Shown here one piece after another: positions 43,906-55,618 of a stretch of DNA of 64,000 bases; positions within the stretch are counted from its first letter, which is position 1, and every line of letters starts with the position of its first letter. The notes below the pieces were generated by a model. That model had not been told where the DNA came from and did not search any database. It saw nothing but the letters and a program-made list of their open reading frames with translations. The position numbers were made by a program, and so were the translations under genes. The stretch comes from Psococerastis gibbosa (lineage: Eukaryota > Arthropoda > Insecta > Psocodea > Psocidae): NCBI GenBank assembly GCA_963971405.1, contig OZ020486.1:26931419-26995418 (forward strand). The letters run 5' to 3'.

Positions 43906-46752
43906 GTCAAGATTTAGTTATTTAATAGTTTTATAAAAACATATAGGTATGTTGGCTATTATTAAATATTTGTTACACAAGTATTCTTTTATGAGAAGAA
44001 ACCGAGTGAACTAGGCTGCATTTTTCTTTGCTACGGTATATATTCCGAGCAAAATGAGTCCCGCATTGGAGTCACTCAGCAATAAAAACCCACACAATCT
44101 TGCCAATTCTAGCTAGTGCTTGATGCTTATTTGGAAAGATTTTGCAAATTTCCGGATGTGCAAGGTTTAATTGAGACATATACGAGTTGCGCGCTGCTTA
44201 CACTGCATATGATGCTCAACCAAAAGCAACCGAAATGTTGCTCGTTGGACTTCATATTACTACCGTAACTTAGTAAGTTAATTGTCGAAATAAGTTTGGC
44301 TAATAGCAATAATAAGTTTAATTTTCGAGATATCTATACTACGTAGGAAGAGGTATAATACATAATACAATGTAGAATGACTCTTGATTGGAAACAGATA
44401 AACTGTCGGCAAATTTTGAATGTCGACTGATGGTTTTGAAAATCGACAGCATTTTATAGGACAAGTTCGCAGCATACTGACGGCCGCGGTGTCAGCTTTA
44501 AGCATTGCAGCGGCGGAGCGTGCATGTAATAAGGCGGGTAATGCCGCATTACACTCAACAAATTCTTAGAATGTATTAAGAGCTTCGTTGAAATCTACAG
44601 GAAGCCAAGAGCAAATAAGATTGTATGAGCATGATGTAATCAACGCAGTCTAAGAAAATTATGAATCTCGTCACGTTAGAATAAAATTCAAATGTTTTCT
44701 TTTTGTTTTCAAATTCTTACTTTTTGAGAAGATGCTAAATAAAATGAGGCGTGTTCATTTTTGTTTTCAAATTTTTAAATTCTAAGAAGATAGAATATGC
44801 CATGGAAAAAGTAATGATGCGTGTTTTTCTTTGGAACTCAACGACGCAAGCATTACACTCGCAATAAAATTATCCCACGCTCTAGCACTGGGTACCTATG
44901 AAATAGACACCGAATATCAATTTCAACAACAAAGCCTAAATATAATTAATTGTGGCGAAGAGTTTTAAAAGAAACTTTCAACATCAACAAGTTTGAACCT
45001 GAGAAAATTATAAATTTGCATAACACCATCAATCATGCCGCCGTCCACTCAAATAGACAATTTTTCATTCCTTACGAATTATAAAATCTGGAGATGAATG
45101 TTTTGCTTCTCTTTACTTTCCATTTTAGTAGACCTATGAAAACAAATTTTAGGAGAATAATTTAGGCCTGCCATGTGCGTTGTATAGCAACAATAAAATG
45201 TAAGTAAAGCTGCATGGCAAAGTCAGCACTCAGCTTAAAATGTAAAAATCTGTCTTATAGGCATGTAGGCTTATTGACGAGGAAACATTAGTTAGGTACT
45301 TAATTACTTTTTTTCAATACTGTTTCTACAGTACAGGCCTACAGTACTTTGTAAATTGCGTTGGCGGAACAAACTAAATTAGTGTTCTTCAGGTAGATCA
45401 ATGACATGACACTTCATAAGAACCATAAGCAGTTATGTACATGGAATACTTCTATATTTTCTGTTACTAATTTACAAAATATATTTCAGTACAAAGCATT
45501 GATTTATAACAAGTGTTCAATGTTCCGTATTGATCAAGCACAAAAGCCGTAGAGTTTGTGTAAATAAGAGCAACGGGGCTTACACACATACCGTACACAG
45601 AGAGAGAATTAGATTAAACAAAGCAAATTGCCAACGAGAAAATACGAAGATTCCGCAGAAAATTAACACTTTATCTTTTCCTGTTTACTTCCCCGATCTG
45701 TAAAGTCGTCCTTGTTCGAATAATAGTAAACAACTGGAGACAAAATTAAGATAAAACTAAAATCAAACGATATTGCGACATTTAGCAGTAGAGCTGTGTT
45801 TGAGGTACACAAAATAAACATGTAGCTTTCGATTGGTGTGATAATTTACGATTCTGTATATTTTTTATAATATCATTAGATTTAATAAATGAGGGGTTGA
45901 TTTCGGATGAAAGTCAGAGTCCGTACCGCTACGCTATACATGTCTTGACTGTTTGTTAATACGTTGAAACCCAAATAATTCAAAACAGTTGCTTCGTATT
46001 GGGCAGCGCAGTAGAAACACCATAATAATGATCGTAGTAACTGACATTTTAAACAATTAGGTGTTTTTTTTTCTAACGCTTGCTTTCAGCATTTCTGCTT
46101 TAAGCAACCCTGTCAGCCGACAGCCTGGCGGGGAGGGGGGGGGGGGTCTGCTTATTAACTTGAGGCACTTCTAAATTTTTATTCACTTGCTTTTAAATCT
46201 GATAATTATTTTTTTCCAATAATGAATAGGTGAAAGGAGGTCATAATATGCAGGAAACAAATTATTTCAGTAGGTGCTTATCTTATCTTAAAGAGAATGC
46301 AAAACGATACATTATGTGAACAGATGTACCGGGAAAACTCTGTGGTTTTAGAGACCCTACGTAAATAACGTGTTACTTTCTGGGAAAGTTGGTTTTGGAA
46401 AGTTTTCTAATCCAACTATGTCATTTTTTCGTTTATTTCCGGTTGGATGAGCCGAGAAAAAGCACATCTGGTGGTAACATCTCCCTCTCCGCTGCTCAAC
46501 ATGTGCTGATTTGATCATGTTATACGTTTCTATTCTGAAAGTCATTTCCAACGCATCATTTATTTTATTTTTTGTATTTTGTTATCTTCGTACTGGTTAG
46601 TTGGGCAATATTTTATGTCAGTTAAGAAAAACTTACCCGACCCTGTATATTGTATTACATTGTACTGGGTCGTATGTTTCAGGCGTTCCCCAATCACCAA
46701 TACATTTTACGTTCAAGAAAATTAAACAGGAGTTCTGTTATTATGCTCACTT
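43906..46752. other. Gene-free stretch with a tRNA-like SINE head
   Basis: 45893-45945 on the minus strand reads TAGCGTAGCGGTACGGACTC, then TCATCCGAAATCAACCCC, a worn tRNA-like SINE head. G runs lie near 46131-46146. No coding region is supported. Confidence 0.4.
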
Positions 46753-46935
46753 AGACGGCTATTTCATCTGTCAATAATCCGTAATTTGTGCATCAATAAT
46801 AAGTCTCTACCATATTATAACTTAATTTATAATAAATAAGTTAAGTATCTACATAATAGTCTCCTTAAAACAAATATCTCATCAATTTTTGATGCACAAA
46901 TGACGGATTATTGACAGATGGAATAGCCACCTTAG
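46753..46935. mobile_element. GGCTATTYCATCTG MITE, hairpin type
   Basis: Left GGCTATTTCATCTGTCAATA and right TATTGACAGATGGAATAGCC are inverted. The core (AAGTTAAGTATCTACATAAT with AGTCTCCTTAAAAC) is shared with 29137-29410 and 53411-53580. Confidence 0.75.
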
Positions 46936-48259
46936 GGATAAACTTTCGTAGAATTAATACGTCACGCGATTTAAACTTAGGGAAATTATTCAACGAAAGA
47001 ATATTGGACTACTCGCGCGGTATATCTACTGTATATTTTCGGAATTTCGTGCTTTCTGTAGAGTTTCTTAGAATCCTATGAACATTGACAAAAGACACAT
47101 TGCCCATGATAGAGATTTAGTCAAAGAAGAGAAATTTGTGGGAGGAGACAGTGACAAATGTCGAAGTTTATGATGAGATGCCATGGCGCTGCAAACTCAA
47201 GATTATGAATACGTAGCTATGAATGTCATTTCCAGTAATTGATGGCTGGCACCAGTAAAAAATAAAGCCACTGCAGTTCATCAATTCGTCTAGGGTTGAG
47301 CTGTCTTCAAATAGCTAGACATAATAATTATTATAAGTAATTCACAATGTTACAAATTAGGCAAACACGTCCATTCCATTATATCATGGAACTATAATGT
47401 TTCGATAGGGAAAGAGTGCTGGGAGTTGTTATCAAGTATCAAGTATAGCTTGGTCAGACGAGACTGCCAGTGAAAATAAATTGTGACAGCTGAACAATTA
47501 TTTCACACGGATCGCCGGAGCGAGTTTTCAGAGCGTAACTCGTAATGTAAAGTACGGTGCTGATACTTGATACTCTTGTTACACAGAAATTTGCGCATAT
47601 TATCATAAGAGAATCCGAATACGTATCATTTTATTCCTTAATTCAACGTTCCTCGGTTCCATAACTCTTAAAATGCTGCGCATAGCAATAAGTCAAAAGA
47701 GGGAGGGAGATGCAAGATATAGCCTCACAATCGGTATCGTAGAAGTGCCCTGCAGCATAGTCAGGGGCAAAAGTGCCGGTAACTTCATCTCAACTTGCTG
47801 TAATCAGCTTTGACTTGAAGGTTCAGCCAGTTTTGAAACTATTGAGAGACAGAAAGCCACTCATGTTGTCAACTTTTGTGCTCCTGCTATTTCCAGATGC
47901 ATTCCTGATGCCTGTTTCTCACTATACCCACTTTGAGAAAGTGGTGTAATGATCGCGATTATACGGTGGCAAGCTTGAAGGTATGCTGATTTGCACCCTT
48001 TGTACAATAGTAATTGAAATAATTGCGAAGATGCGCTTTGTGCTAATCAGGCAACTGCTAATTAGTATTAAGCTATCGCTGTTGGGGTGGTGCTTTGATT
48101 CTATGTTGGAGCTTTGCGTTGCTTTGATGCATTTACAAGGCTAATTAGACGACTACCCTCAAGGTTATATTAAGCAACTATCCCCTCCCTTTTTTCACTA
48201 GCTCCTTTCCGATTATAACTACCTAGCTAGCTAACTACCTGTTATACTATATACATATA
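46936..48259. other. Gene-free stretch
   Basis: About 47428-47575 begins with TATCAAGTATCAAG and ends with GATACTTGATACT, possibly a small inverted-repeat element. Nothing else was recognised. Confidence 0.35.
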
Positions 48260-48261
48260 TA

Positions 48262-48639
48262 CAGTAATACCCCGACTTACGCTACCCCGTTTAACGCGAA
48301 TTCGGAGATACGCGGTTTTTCATTACTGGTATGCTACGAGGAAATTTTGCATGAGAAGAAGAAAAACTTAACTCATCAGGCAACATCGTTAGAATATATG
48401 AAGCCTTCGACACCAAAATAACTTCGGTTTAGGTTACTTTATTCATAACAATGTAAATGGTTTTAATATCTTACACTTTATTAAAAAAATTTCTTCTAAA
48501 TTATTGTTTTCTTTAAACTCTGGTCCCGATTAAACGCATGTACTGTATTTATTTGCAAAGTTGAACCCCGACTTACGCGAATTCGACTTACACGGCAATC
48601 GCTCGGACCCACCTACCGCGTAAGTCCTGGGTATTACTG
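48262..48639. mobile_element. pogo/Tigger-type MITE
   Basis: Flanked by TA (48260-48261 and 48640-48641). Left CAGTAATACCCCGACTTACG and right CGTAAGTCCTGGGTATTACTG are inverted. 378 bp, no transposase. Further AACCCCGACTTACGCGAATT-type words lie inside the right end, and CGCGAATTCGGAGATACGCG inside the left, typical of Tigger-derived MITEs. Confidence 0.88.
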
Positions 48640-48641
48640 TA

Positions 48642-49236
48642 CCTAGGTAGAATCTATAACACTACAGAATTGGTAGCTATGTATTGTATTTTGTGGGTTT
48701 AAGATTAAGAGTCAGAGCGCTCATTGTAATTTAGACAGAAAATATAATTCAGCAAATCGTAGTCTACTGTTAACGATAACGGCAGCCAATGACCAATGGC
48801 AATGATGTAGTATAGTATGTACATCTATCCGGGATATGGCCCTGACACAACAAGCGTGTCCAAGTGCCTCTCTCAACGCCTGTCTCTTCACTGCACTTAT
48901 GACGTCATCATCGCCCCCCATGCAATCTAGCCCCCTTTGTTTACCAAAGAAAGAGTTAAGAACCTTTCGTGTTCGTAGCTCCCCCGCTTTGTAGAACATT
49001 GATTTAGCATTTTAGCCAAGATGCTGTAATAAAGAAATTATCGGTGACGGAATCTGCGGTGGCCCGCAGGATCTACGCAACCAGAAAATACCCTAGAAAA
49101 TATGCACAAGACTGTAATTAATTGCAAACAATTAGAACGTAACGTTTGTATCACTGAATTGATAGATGAAGATGAACTTATAATAATATACTTACATTAT
49201 TTTTCCACTATTGACAAACTGAATTCTTCTTCTTCT
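48642..49236. other. Spacer with an unexplained 92-codon frame
   Basis: The minus-strand frame 48721-48999 (MFYKAGELRTRKVLNSF start) is somewhat GC-rich and free of low complexity, but I recognise no domain and see no supporting context. It may be part of a repeat. Confidence 0.3.
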
Positions 49237-49555
49237 TTAAATGCCTCTTCTAGCGGAAGATTGGGGGGTCGTTAGGGCAATTTGTATCTTGGGAACTGCT
49301 GCTCTGAAAAAGGAGGTCGTGCTCATGCCAAACCACTACCTTAGGTTTTCCAAACACGATGTTCTTCTTCTGCCGGGAGCCTTCAGTCCTTCCATCTTCC
49401 CTTGGATAATAACAATCAGAAGCCGATACTTATTGTTCCTCATCGCATAGCCGAATTATGTTAGTTTCCATTTCTAAACCGTCAGCAGCAACTTGGCTTC
49501 TGTATCCATTCGCCTCAGGACCTCAGAATTAGGGACACGATCTCTCCAAGATATG
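49237..49555 (-). pseudogene. LINE C-terminal remnant, copy C
   Basis: Read on the minus strand this matches copy B: word order VLRRMDTEA, KLLLTV, AMRNNKY, IIQGKMEGLKAPGRRRTS, then WFGMSTTSFFRAAVPKIQIA. It contains several stops, so it is older or more damaged than copy B. Only the region beyond the reverse transcriptase remains. Plus-strand frames across this stretch are not genes. Confidence 0.7.
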
Positions 49556-50107
49556 CTCAGCATTTGTCTGTTTCAGACCCTTCACGTGGCTATTTTTATG
49601 AATGCATTAGAGCTTAAACCTTCGTTCGCTCTGGAGGGTTGGAAATCAGCACTTCGTGACATGTCGTTGGTGCAAGGTTTTAACTTAAATGCAGTATAGA
49701 GTACCAGACCGTGTCACTTTACCCTGTTGTCAATTGCCCTTTCTCGTTCTTCTTTCCTCCCTTTAATTTTTTTTATATTCCTACATGGGCATGGAACAAG
49801 GCCGTAGCCAGAAATTTTGTTTATCAGAGATGAGGTGACCTCGATATATTTAAAACTCTATTCTATCTAGTGTACGCTGAAAATAATATTTCGGGGGGGG
49901 GGGGGGGGGGTTATTTATTATTCTTTTCTCTGGTAACATTTTATAATTGTTTTATTTTAATTTTAGTTTTAGTATTAGAAACGTTTAGTATGAGTAGGTA
50001 AATAGGATTTCAATCCATCCGGCATTGTCAATTTCGGTAGTGTCTCTAACATGCATTGTTTGTGTTTATGAACGCCGCTATTTGCCGGCGAATGTAACTT
50101 ACTTGAC
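49556..50107. other. Gene-free stretch with G/C-run element fragment
   Basis: About 49797-49910 starts AAGGCCGTAGCCAGAAATTT and ends in a run of about 17-18 G. It resembles the left part of the G/C-run elements at 16531 and 53214. Below 50108 is the short 3' flank of the RTE-like element; on the minus strand GTCAAGTAAGTTAC follows the stop codon and may be its tail. Confidence 0.45.
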
Positions 50108-52249
50108 TTAAGTTGGCGCTGTCAGCCCTGGGGGACTTTTGGCCGCATTCACAACACCACGCCACCGGATCCTGTCCTTCGCCAGATCACACCAATTATC
50201 GGCCCGAAGGCCAACTTCCTGTATATCTTCGTTTAGCTGGTCGCCATAGCGTCGTCTCGGACGCCCCAAAGGTCTTCTTCTGTTGGGACATGCCATCCAT
50301 ACTGCTTGTGCTGTTCTATCCGCTGGCATACGGACGACGTGTCCCATCCACTGGAGCCTTCTGCTTCGTAGTATTTGTGTGACGTCTGGCGAGCCGAAGA
50401 GTTGGTGGATTTCTTCGTTCGTTCGGATTCTCCAACTGTTGTTTTCAAAAACTCTTCCGAATATTCTCCGTAACATCTTGTTCTCGAAAACAGCCAACGC
50501 TCTTGATTCTTTCTTTGTCAGGGCCCATGCTTCACCACCATATATAAGGACAGGTAGGATTAGCGTCTTGTAAAGCCTGATCTTTGTTGTCCATGATAGA
50601 ATCCGAGTCGAGAATAGTGCTCTTGTTTGGAAGAAAGCTACATTGGCTGATTTAATTCTGTTAAGAACGTCTTGACTGATCTTGTTGTCGGACGTGATGA
50701 TGCACCCAAGGTATTTGAAATCTTGCACTCTTTCAAAGCGACCTGTGCAGGTATCTTGGTCTCTTCCCACTAATAGGTACTTGGTTTTTTCAACGTTTAT
50801 TTTTAGACCTAGCTTCAGAGCTTCTTCTTCAAGGGCTTTCACTGTGGTCTCGGCTTCTTCTTTTGCCTCTGCCATGACGTTCAGATCGTCAGCATACCCG
50901 AGAAATTTAATCTTTACTCCCATGTCGATCCCGCCCGGTGTTTGTATAGCGCGTCTTACCGCCTTTTCTAGGACCAGGTTGAATAATAATGGTGATAGGC
51001 CATCTCCTTGTTTTACTCCCGTGAGTACTTCGAAGGGGTCTGAGAGCTTGCCATCCACCTTGATCCTAGCTCGTGATCCGTCGACACAGATTTTCGCCAT
51101 TGTGCGTAGTTTTTTTGGGATGCCAAATTCCTCTAGGATTTCCCACATCTTCTGACGTTGTATGGAGTCGTAGGCCTTGCAAAAATCGACGAATAGGTTG
51201 TGTACCTCACCACCGTATTCCCAGGATTTTTCGAGAATCTGTCTGATAGTGAAAAGTTGGTCCGTAGTTGATCGGTTTCGTCGAAAACCTGTTTGATAAT
51301 CTCCTAAGATTTCTTCAGCATACGGTGTGAGGCGATACAACAGCACGTTGGATAGTACTTTGTATCCTGTCGCCAGGAGTGATATCCCTCTATAGTTACA
51401 ACATTGGGACTTGTCCCCCTTTTCAAAGACAGGAGTGATTATGGACTCTTTCCATTCGTCTGGGATCTTTTCCTTGTGCCAAATTTTTAGGAGTAAGCAA
51501 TGCATTCTCGTGGTTAGGGTTTCTCCACCGTTCTTCAATAATTCTGCCGGGATGTTATCGACTCCAGACGCTTTATTGTTTTTCAGTCTATTCATGGCGT
51601 CTCTTACTTCATTTATAGATGGTTCGGGTGTAAAAGGTTCTGCAGTCTGGTACCTGGCGGACTCATGATTGTCCGTACCCACGTCCCCATTCAGTAGCTC
51701 GTTAAAATATGTTCGCCATTGGGTGAGAGCCTCGGTAGGGTTGCTTAGCAGATCTCCTGCTTGGTTTCGGATAGTGGGGATTGATTGATATTGGCCCCGC
51801 ATCACCCGTATGGTTCTATACATTTCCCTACCATTGTTCGCGATCCTATTTCTTTCAATTTCATCGACCTTATTGTTGAGGTACCTTCTTTTCTCCCTTC
51901 TCAGGATAGATGCAGTGACTCTCCTAGTTTCATGATACTCTTCTCGCTTTACGCTGTCCGCTAAGAAAACTAGGTATGCCCTCTTTCTCTGAGTGACAGC
52001 GTTTTCACAGACTTGGTTAAACCAGGCTTTCTTTCTTTTCCGCCTTTTTCCTAGTACTTTGTCTGCTGTTTGTTTTACAGCCTCTTTTACCTCTTGCCAG
52101 TCGGACTCTAAGCTGTCTTCCGGATCTCGTTGAGAAAGTATGCTAAAACGGTTGTTCAGTTCAATCTGAAAATCTCTCTTGCCTTCTTCTGTTTTCAACT
52201 TCTCCAGATTCCAGCCAGGTCGTGTGGGGACCTGCTGTTGGTTTCTCAC
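50108..52249 (-). pseudogene. RTE-like LINE: reverse transcriptase part
   Basis: This part would copy element RNA into DNA at the nicked target. The frame from 52249 gives 713 residues and is open further upstream. Conserved points are ITPVFEKGDK (271-280), NYRGISLL (285-292), GFRRNRST (321-328), motif A FVDFCKAYDS with Asp355, motif B GVKQGDGLSPLLFN (411-424) and the catalytic YADD at 452-455. The C-terminal region has YGGEAWAL, RRLQWMGHVVR and GRPRRRYGDQL words typical of this LINE group. The Met at the frame start is probably not a true start: the endonuclease lies just upstream in another frame and the two belong to one polyprotein. The domain itself is unbroken. Confidence 0.85.
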
Positions 52250-52278
52250 AGCTATGCGGTACTTTATATTAAAGCCAA

Positions 52279-53076
52279 CTAAGAAATGGTCACTGTCCCG
52301 TCTGCACCTCTATAGCTTCTCACATCTGTTATGTTGCTGTGGTGCCTCTTGTCTATAAAGATGTGATCAATTTGGTTGTAGGTTGCGCCATCTGGGGATC
52401 TCCATGTCTGCTTATGAATATTCTTGTGAGCATACATTGTACTTTTTATGTAGAGCCCTCGTGAGCATGCTAAGTTAGCTGCCCTGGTTCCCTTGTCATT
52501 GGTTACGTCATGTAGACTGTGTTTACCCACATTTGGCTGCCAAAATGATTCCTTCCCTATCTTGGCATTAAGATCTCCCGCAATGATTTTTATGTCATAT
52601 CTGGGGAGGTTCTCGTATAGCCTTTCAAGCTCCTCATAAAACTCGACTTTAGCTTCCTCAGAGCTTTCTTCGGTAGGCGCATGGCAGTTTATTATAGACA
52701 CGTTTTTAAACCTCCCTTTCAATCTCAGGACACACAGTCTGCTGTTGATAGGATGGAAATGTAGTACGTTACCAATTAGTTTGTCACTTATTAAAAATGC
52801 TGTTCCGAGAATCTTACGTCCTCTGTCGTCTCCGCTGTAAAAGATCGTGTGACCACATTTGCGTGTGGAGCCTTGTCCAGGCCACCTCGCTTCCTGTATG
52901 GCACATACCTCAATTTTCCAGTCCTTCAGGACTGTCGTCACGTTATCGAAAGCCCCCGCTTTCTGTAGGCTGCGAATATTCCAAGTGCCAAAACGTGTCG
53001 TCTTCTTAAGGTGTAATAGGTTCCGAGGCTGTGTTGTGTGGTTCGTAACGTTTGGAGGTTTTCCGGGGTGGGGGTG
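52279..53076 (-). pseudogene. RTE-like LINE: apurinic-type endonuclease part, frameshifted
   Basis: This part would nick the target DNA. The frame is open from 53076, after a stop at 53077-53079, to a TAG at 52279. It begins close to the domain with FGTWNIRSLQKAG (about 52950-53005), then QEARWPG with catalytic Glu, the GDLNAKIG motif and QIDHIFI. The last catalytic words (SDHFLVG) are encoded one frame over, at about 52268-52295, and read straight into the reverse transcriptase. This looks like a single-base loss near 52296, which kills the polyprotein. Similar domains are annotated in insect genomes as craniofacial development protein 2-like. The 5' end of the element is not defined. Confidence 0.82.
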
Positions 53077-53206
53077 TTAGCCCCACGCCCAACCCCCTGT
53101 AGGAGGCGAATGTAAGAAATGTCGAATCCAAAGCATACGTTTGTCAGGCATTGGAATGAAATAAGACACAGTACTACAGTACCGTACTGTAGAGCACCTG
53201 TCACTG

Positions 53207-53388
53207 GCATGGCCGTGCCCAGGGGGGTGGTCCATGGGGTCGGGACCCCCCCCCCCCCCGAAATAAATTTTTGTATGTAAACCTGTATGGTTTGAAGAAT
53301 TTTTTACATTAATTCACAAATAAATTACGTTTAAAAAAAATTTGGACCCCCCCCCCAAATCATCAAAACCTGGGCACGGCCTTGCCCG
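53207..53388. mobile_element. GGCCGTGCCCAGG element, 180 bp
   Basis: Left GGCCGTGCCCAGG and right CCTGGGCACGGCC are inverted. GGACCCC followed by a C run is inside the left end and a second C run is inside the right. No clear target duplication. Non-autonomous. Confidence 0.7.
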
Positions 53389-53410
53389 TCAGTCTTCATC
53401 TATTTATATC

Positions 53411-53580
53411 TTAGGCGTGTATTCAACTTGTCAATATTCCGTCATTTGTGATTAAAAAAAGTTGAGATTTTTGTTTTAAGGAAACTATTATGTAGATAAG
53501 TTAAGTATCTACAAAATAGTCCCCTTAAAACTTTTTTCATCACAAATTACGGAATATTGACAAGTGGAATACACGCCTTA
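53411..53580. mobile_element. GGCGTGTATTC MITE with TTA target duplication
   Basis: TTA flanks the element on both sides (53411-53413 and 53578-53580). The arms GGCGTGTATTCAACTTGTCA and TGACAAGTGGAATACACGCC run on through ATATTCCGT and the TTTTAAGGAAACTATT core, so the unit is one hairpin. TTA duplication with GG-starting ends fits PIF/Harbinger-type MITEs; this class assignment is inference. Confidence 0.78.
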
Positions 53581-55618
53581 GCCTAGAGTTCTATACAGGA
53601 GAGATGGGTCATTTGAACGCGTCAAAAATATTTTTTGAATTCTGTTACGTTACGTTTTTTCAATGGCTGGCCATAGAAGAAGTAGCGGTTAGCCTTTCAA
53701 ATTAAAAAAAAAAATATTGGTTGAGAAGTGAATGTCTCGGCGCACGGCACCGCCATGCGCTAGCAGATTGCGACGCCGTACAGTATTCCTTATTACCGAT
53801 ATTTTTCAAGTCATGATGGGCACCCCGCATCGCCCTTAGGTCTAAAAATGTCTGCTACCGCGTCAATACCACATTTTCTATTGACGTAGGTGGAATAAGC
53901 GCCTAAATGGAAGCCCTCACTTATCAGCCTAGCAGCACCGGGTAATGTATATATTGCCAATAGAGGTGAAATTGTGGTGTAAAATAAATAATTAATCAAG
54001 TCAAATTGAAACGAGGCTTTCAAGAGGATGTCAGTTTCCGATATCCCTTCCAACCAGGTCATAAATTACCTACAATAGTAGATGCTCGTATTCCCAGAGC
54101 ACCGGTCAACGCTTCTTGCTTTGGCGGAGGGATATCGTTCAACTTTCATGACAATGGACTGATTTCTGTAATATTTTATGATAACTATAGATTTCTGGTC
54201 CAATATATTTTCTTGTTTGTGCTGCCTGTGACTTGTCAGCATCACACATCAATTATTTCCGTGGAATTTTCAAGAGCTAAGACACTGCAGTTCTATCAAC
54301 ATTATTTTTATTTTTTCAAAATTCTCCTCACAGGCTATTCTTGATTTAGTCTGCGAGTTGTACTAATTCAATTGCATTTTGCTTTGGCGGTTATTCCACC
54401 GACGTCAATAGTGATAGTAATGTTGATATTGACGTGGTACAGACATTTTTAGACTGTCTTTAATGTCTGCTACCACGTCAATACCACCATTACTATCACT
54501 ATTGATATTCAGCTTTCTGTCAATATAGGCACGCACAACCACTTTCTCTAAACCGCCAATACTAATTGAAGACCACAGGCTAAAAACGATGAGGGTCCAA
54601 AATTTACACGTTTGCCAACTTAACACTTTTCTAGAGCAATTTTTCCCAAGGAATCCATTGGTGCGATCAGAATTCGCAAAATCAATGAGGGTCCGATGAT
54701 ATGCAGCTTTTAAAATAAAGTGCTCAGAGCAAAAACGATGAATACCTACTTTAAATTTCAAATCGATTTTTCTCTAAATTAACCTTCATGGACCCTCATC
54801 AGCCTGTGGTCTTCAATTACTATAAACTTCGAGCAGCAGCTATAGGGTGGCAAGTTCTGCAGCGGAGTGAGAGTAAAGTTCAGTGAGTAAGAGCCTCACA
54901 CTACCTATGCTACCAAAAGCTGCGCCCCAGCAAGATGCAAAGAAGGACCAAGACGCAGAAGAAGAGTCATAGGTGTCTATTTGCAGATTCTCCACTTCCG
55001 CGGAAACCAAATGAATTTCACTATAATCATAATATTATCCAAATTATTGTAGTAGTAAAAGATAAAAGCAACGCTGTGGCGCGAAAGGAGAGGATCTGGG
55101 CTTGGCATTGAATCTTCTCCTAGCTCTGCTATATTTGAAATTGTATGGTCAGCAATCTGTCCCACCAGTGAAGGTACCCATTATTAGGGTTTGATCGAAA
55201 TTATTTCCTTTAGCGGCGATTCGCGATCCACGACCATACCAACAGCGGACCATTCCGGACCACAGCATCACAAATAGACAACCAACGTGAATTGTACAGC
55301 AATAAATGCAATACGCAAATAGGGAGCGTTGCTACAAATTGGTTTCAAGTTCGGGTTCCGCGGTTTCATTGTTACTGAATACCAATACAAGAGCAAAGGT
55401 GTACAATTACCATGGAAACATGAGCTGAGATGCAGTAATGATTGGACCGGTCATCGGTAAACAGTAAAATTTGTATGTACCCTATGAACGGCCCCAGAAA
55501 CCGCAAATACCACAATCCGCTACACAAATTTTCACTTCCTCTCCATCAATAATTACAGCGCAGGGGAAAATTGCATTTAATAAATTGCTATTTTTTTTCC
55601 AGCATTGGTACGATGTTT
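53581..55618. other. Gene-free stretch with two MITE fragments
   Basis: About 53838-53906 (minus) and 54384-54515 carry the ATTCCACC end and the AATGTCTGCTACC..GTCAATACC core of the GGCGCCC MITE family; the second folds on itself around 54450. The 112-118-codon frames at 54006-54344 and 54405-54761 have no recognisable domain and are not called. Confidence 0.45.

Noticed and set aside
44507-44895. hAT-type element with CAGCGGCGGAGCGTG and CACGCTCTAGCACTG ends
   Set aside because: End similarity is partial and the flanking octamers do not match.
50113-51668. Plus-strand frames across the reverse transcriptase (up to 157 codons)
   Set aside because: Shadow frames of the LINE coding region on the other strand.
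54006-54761. 112- and 118-residue frames
   Set aside because: No recognisable domain, partly overlapping MITE fragments, and no splice or start evidence.
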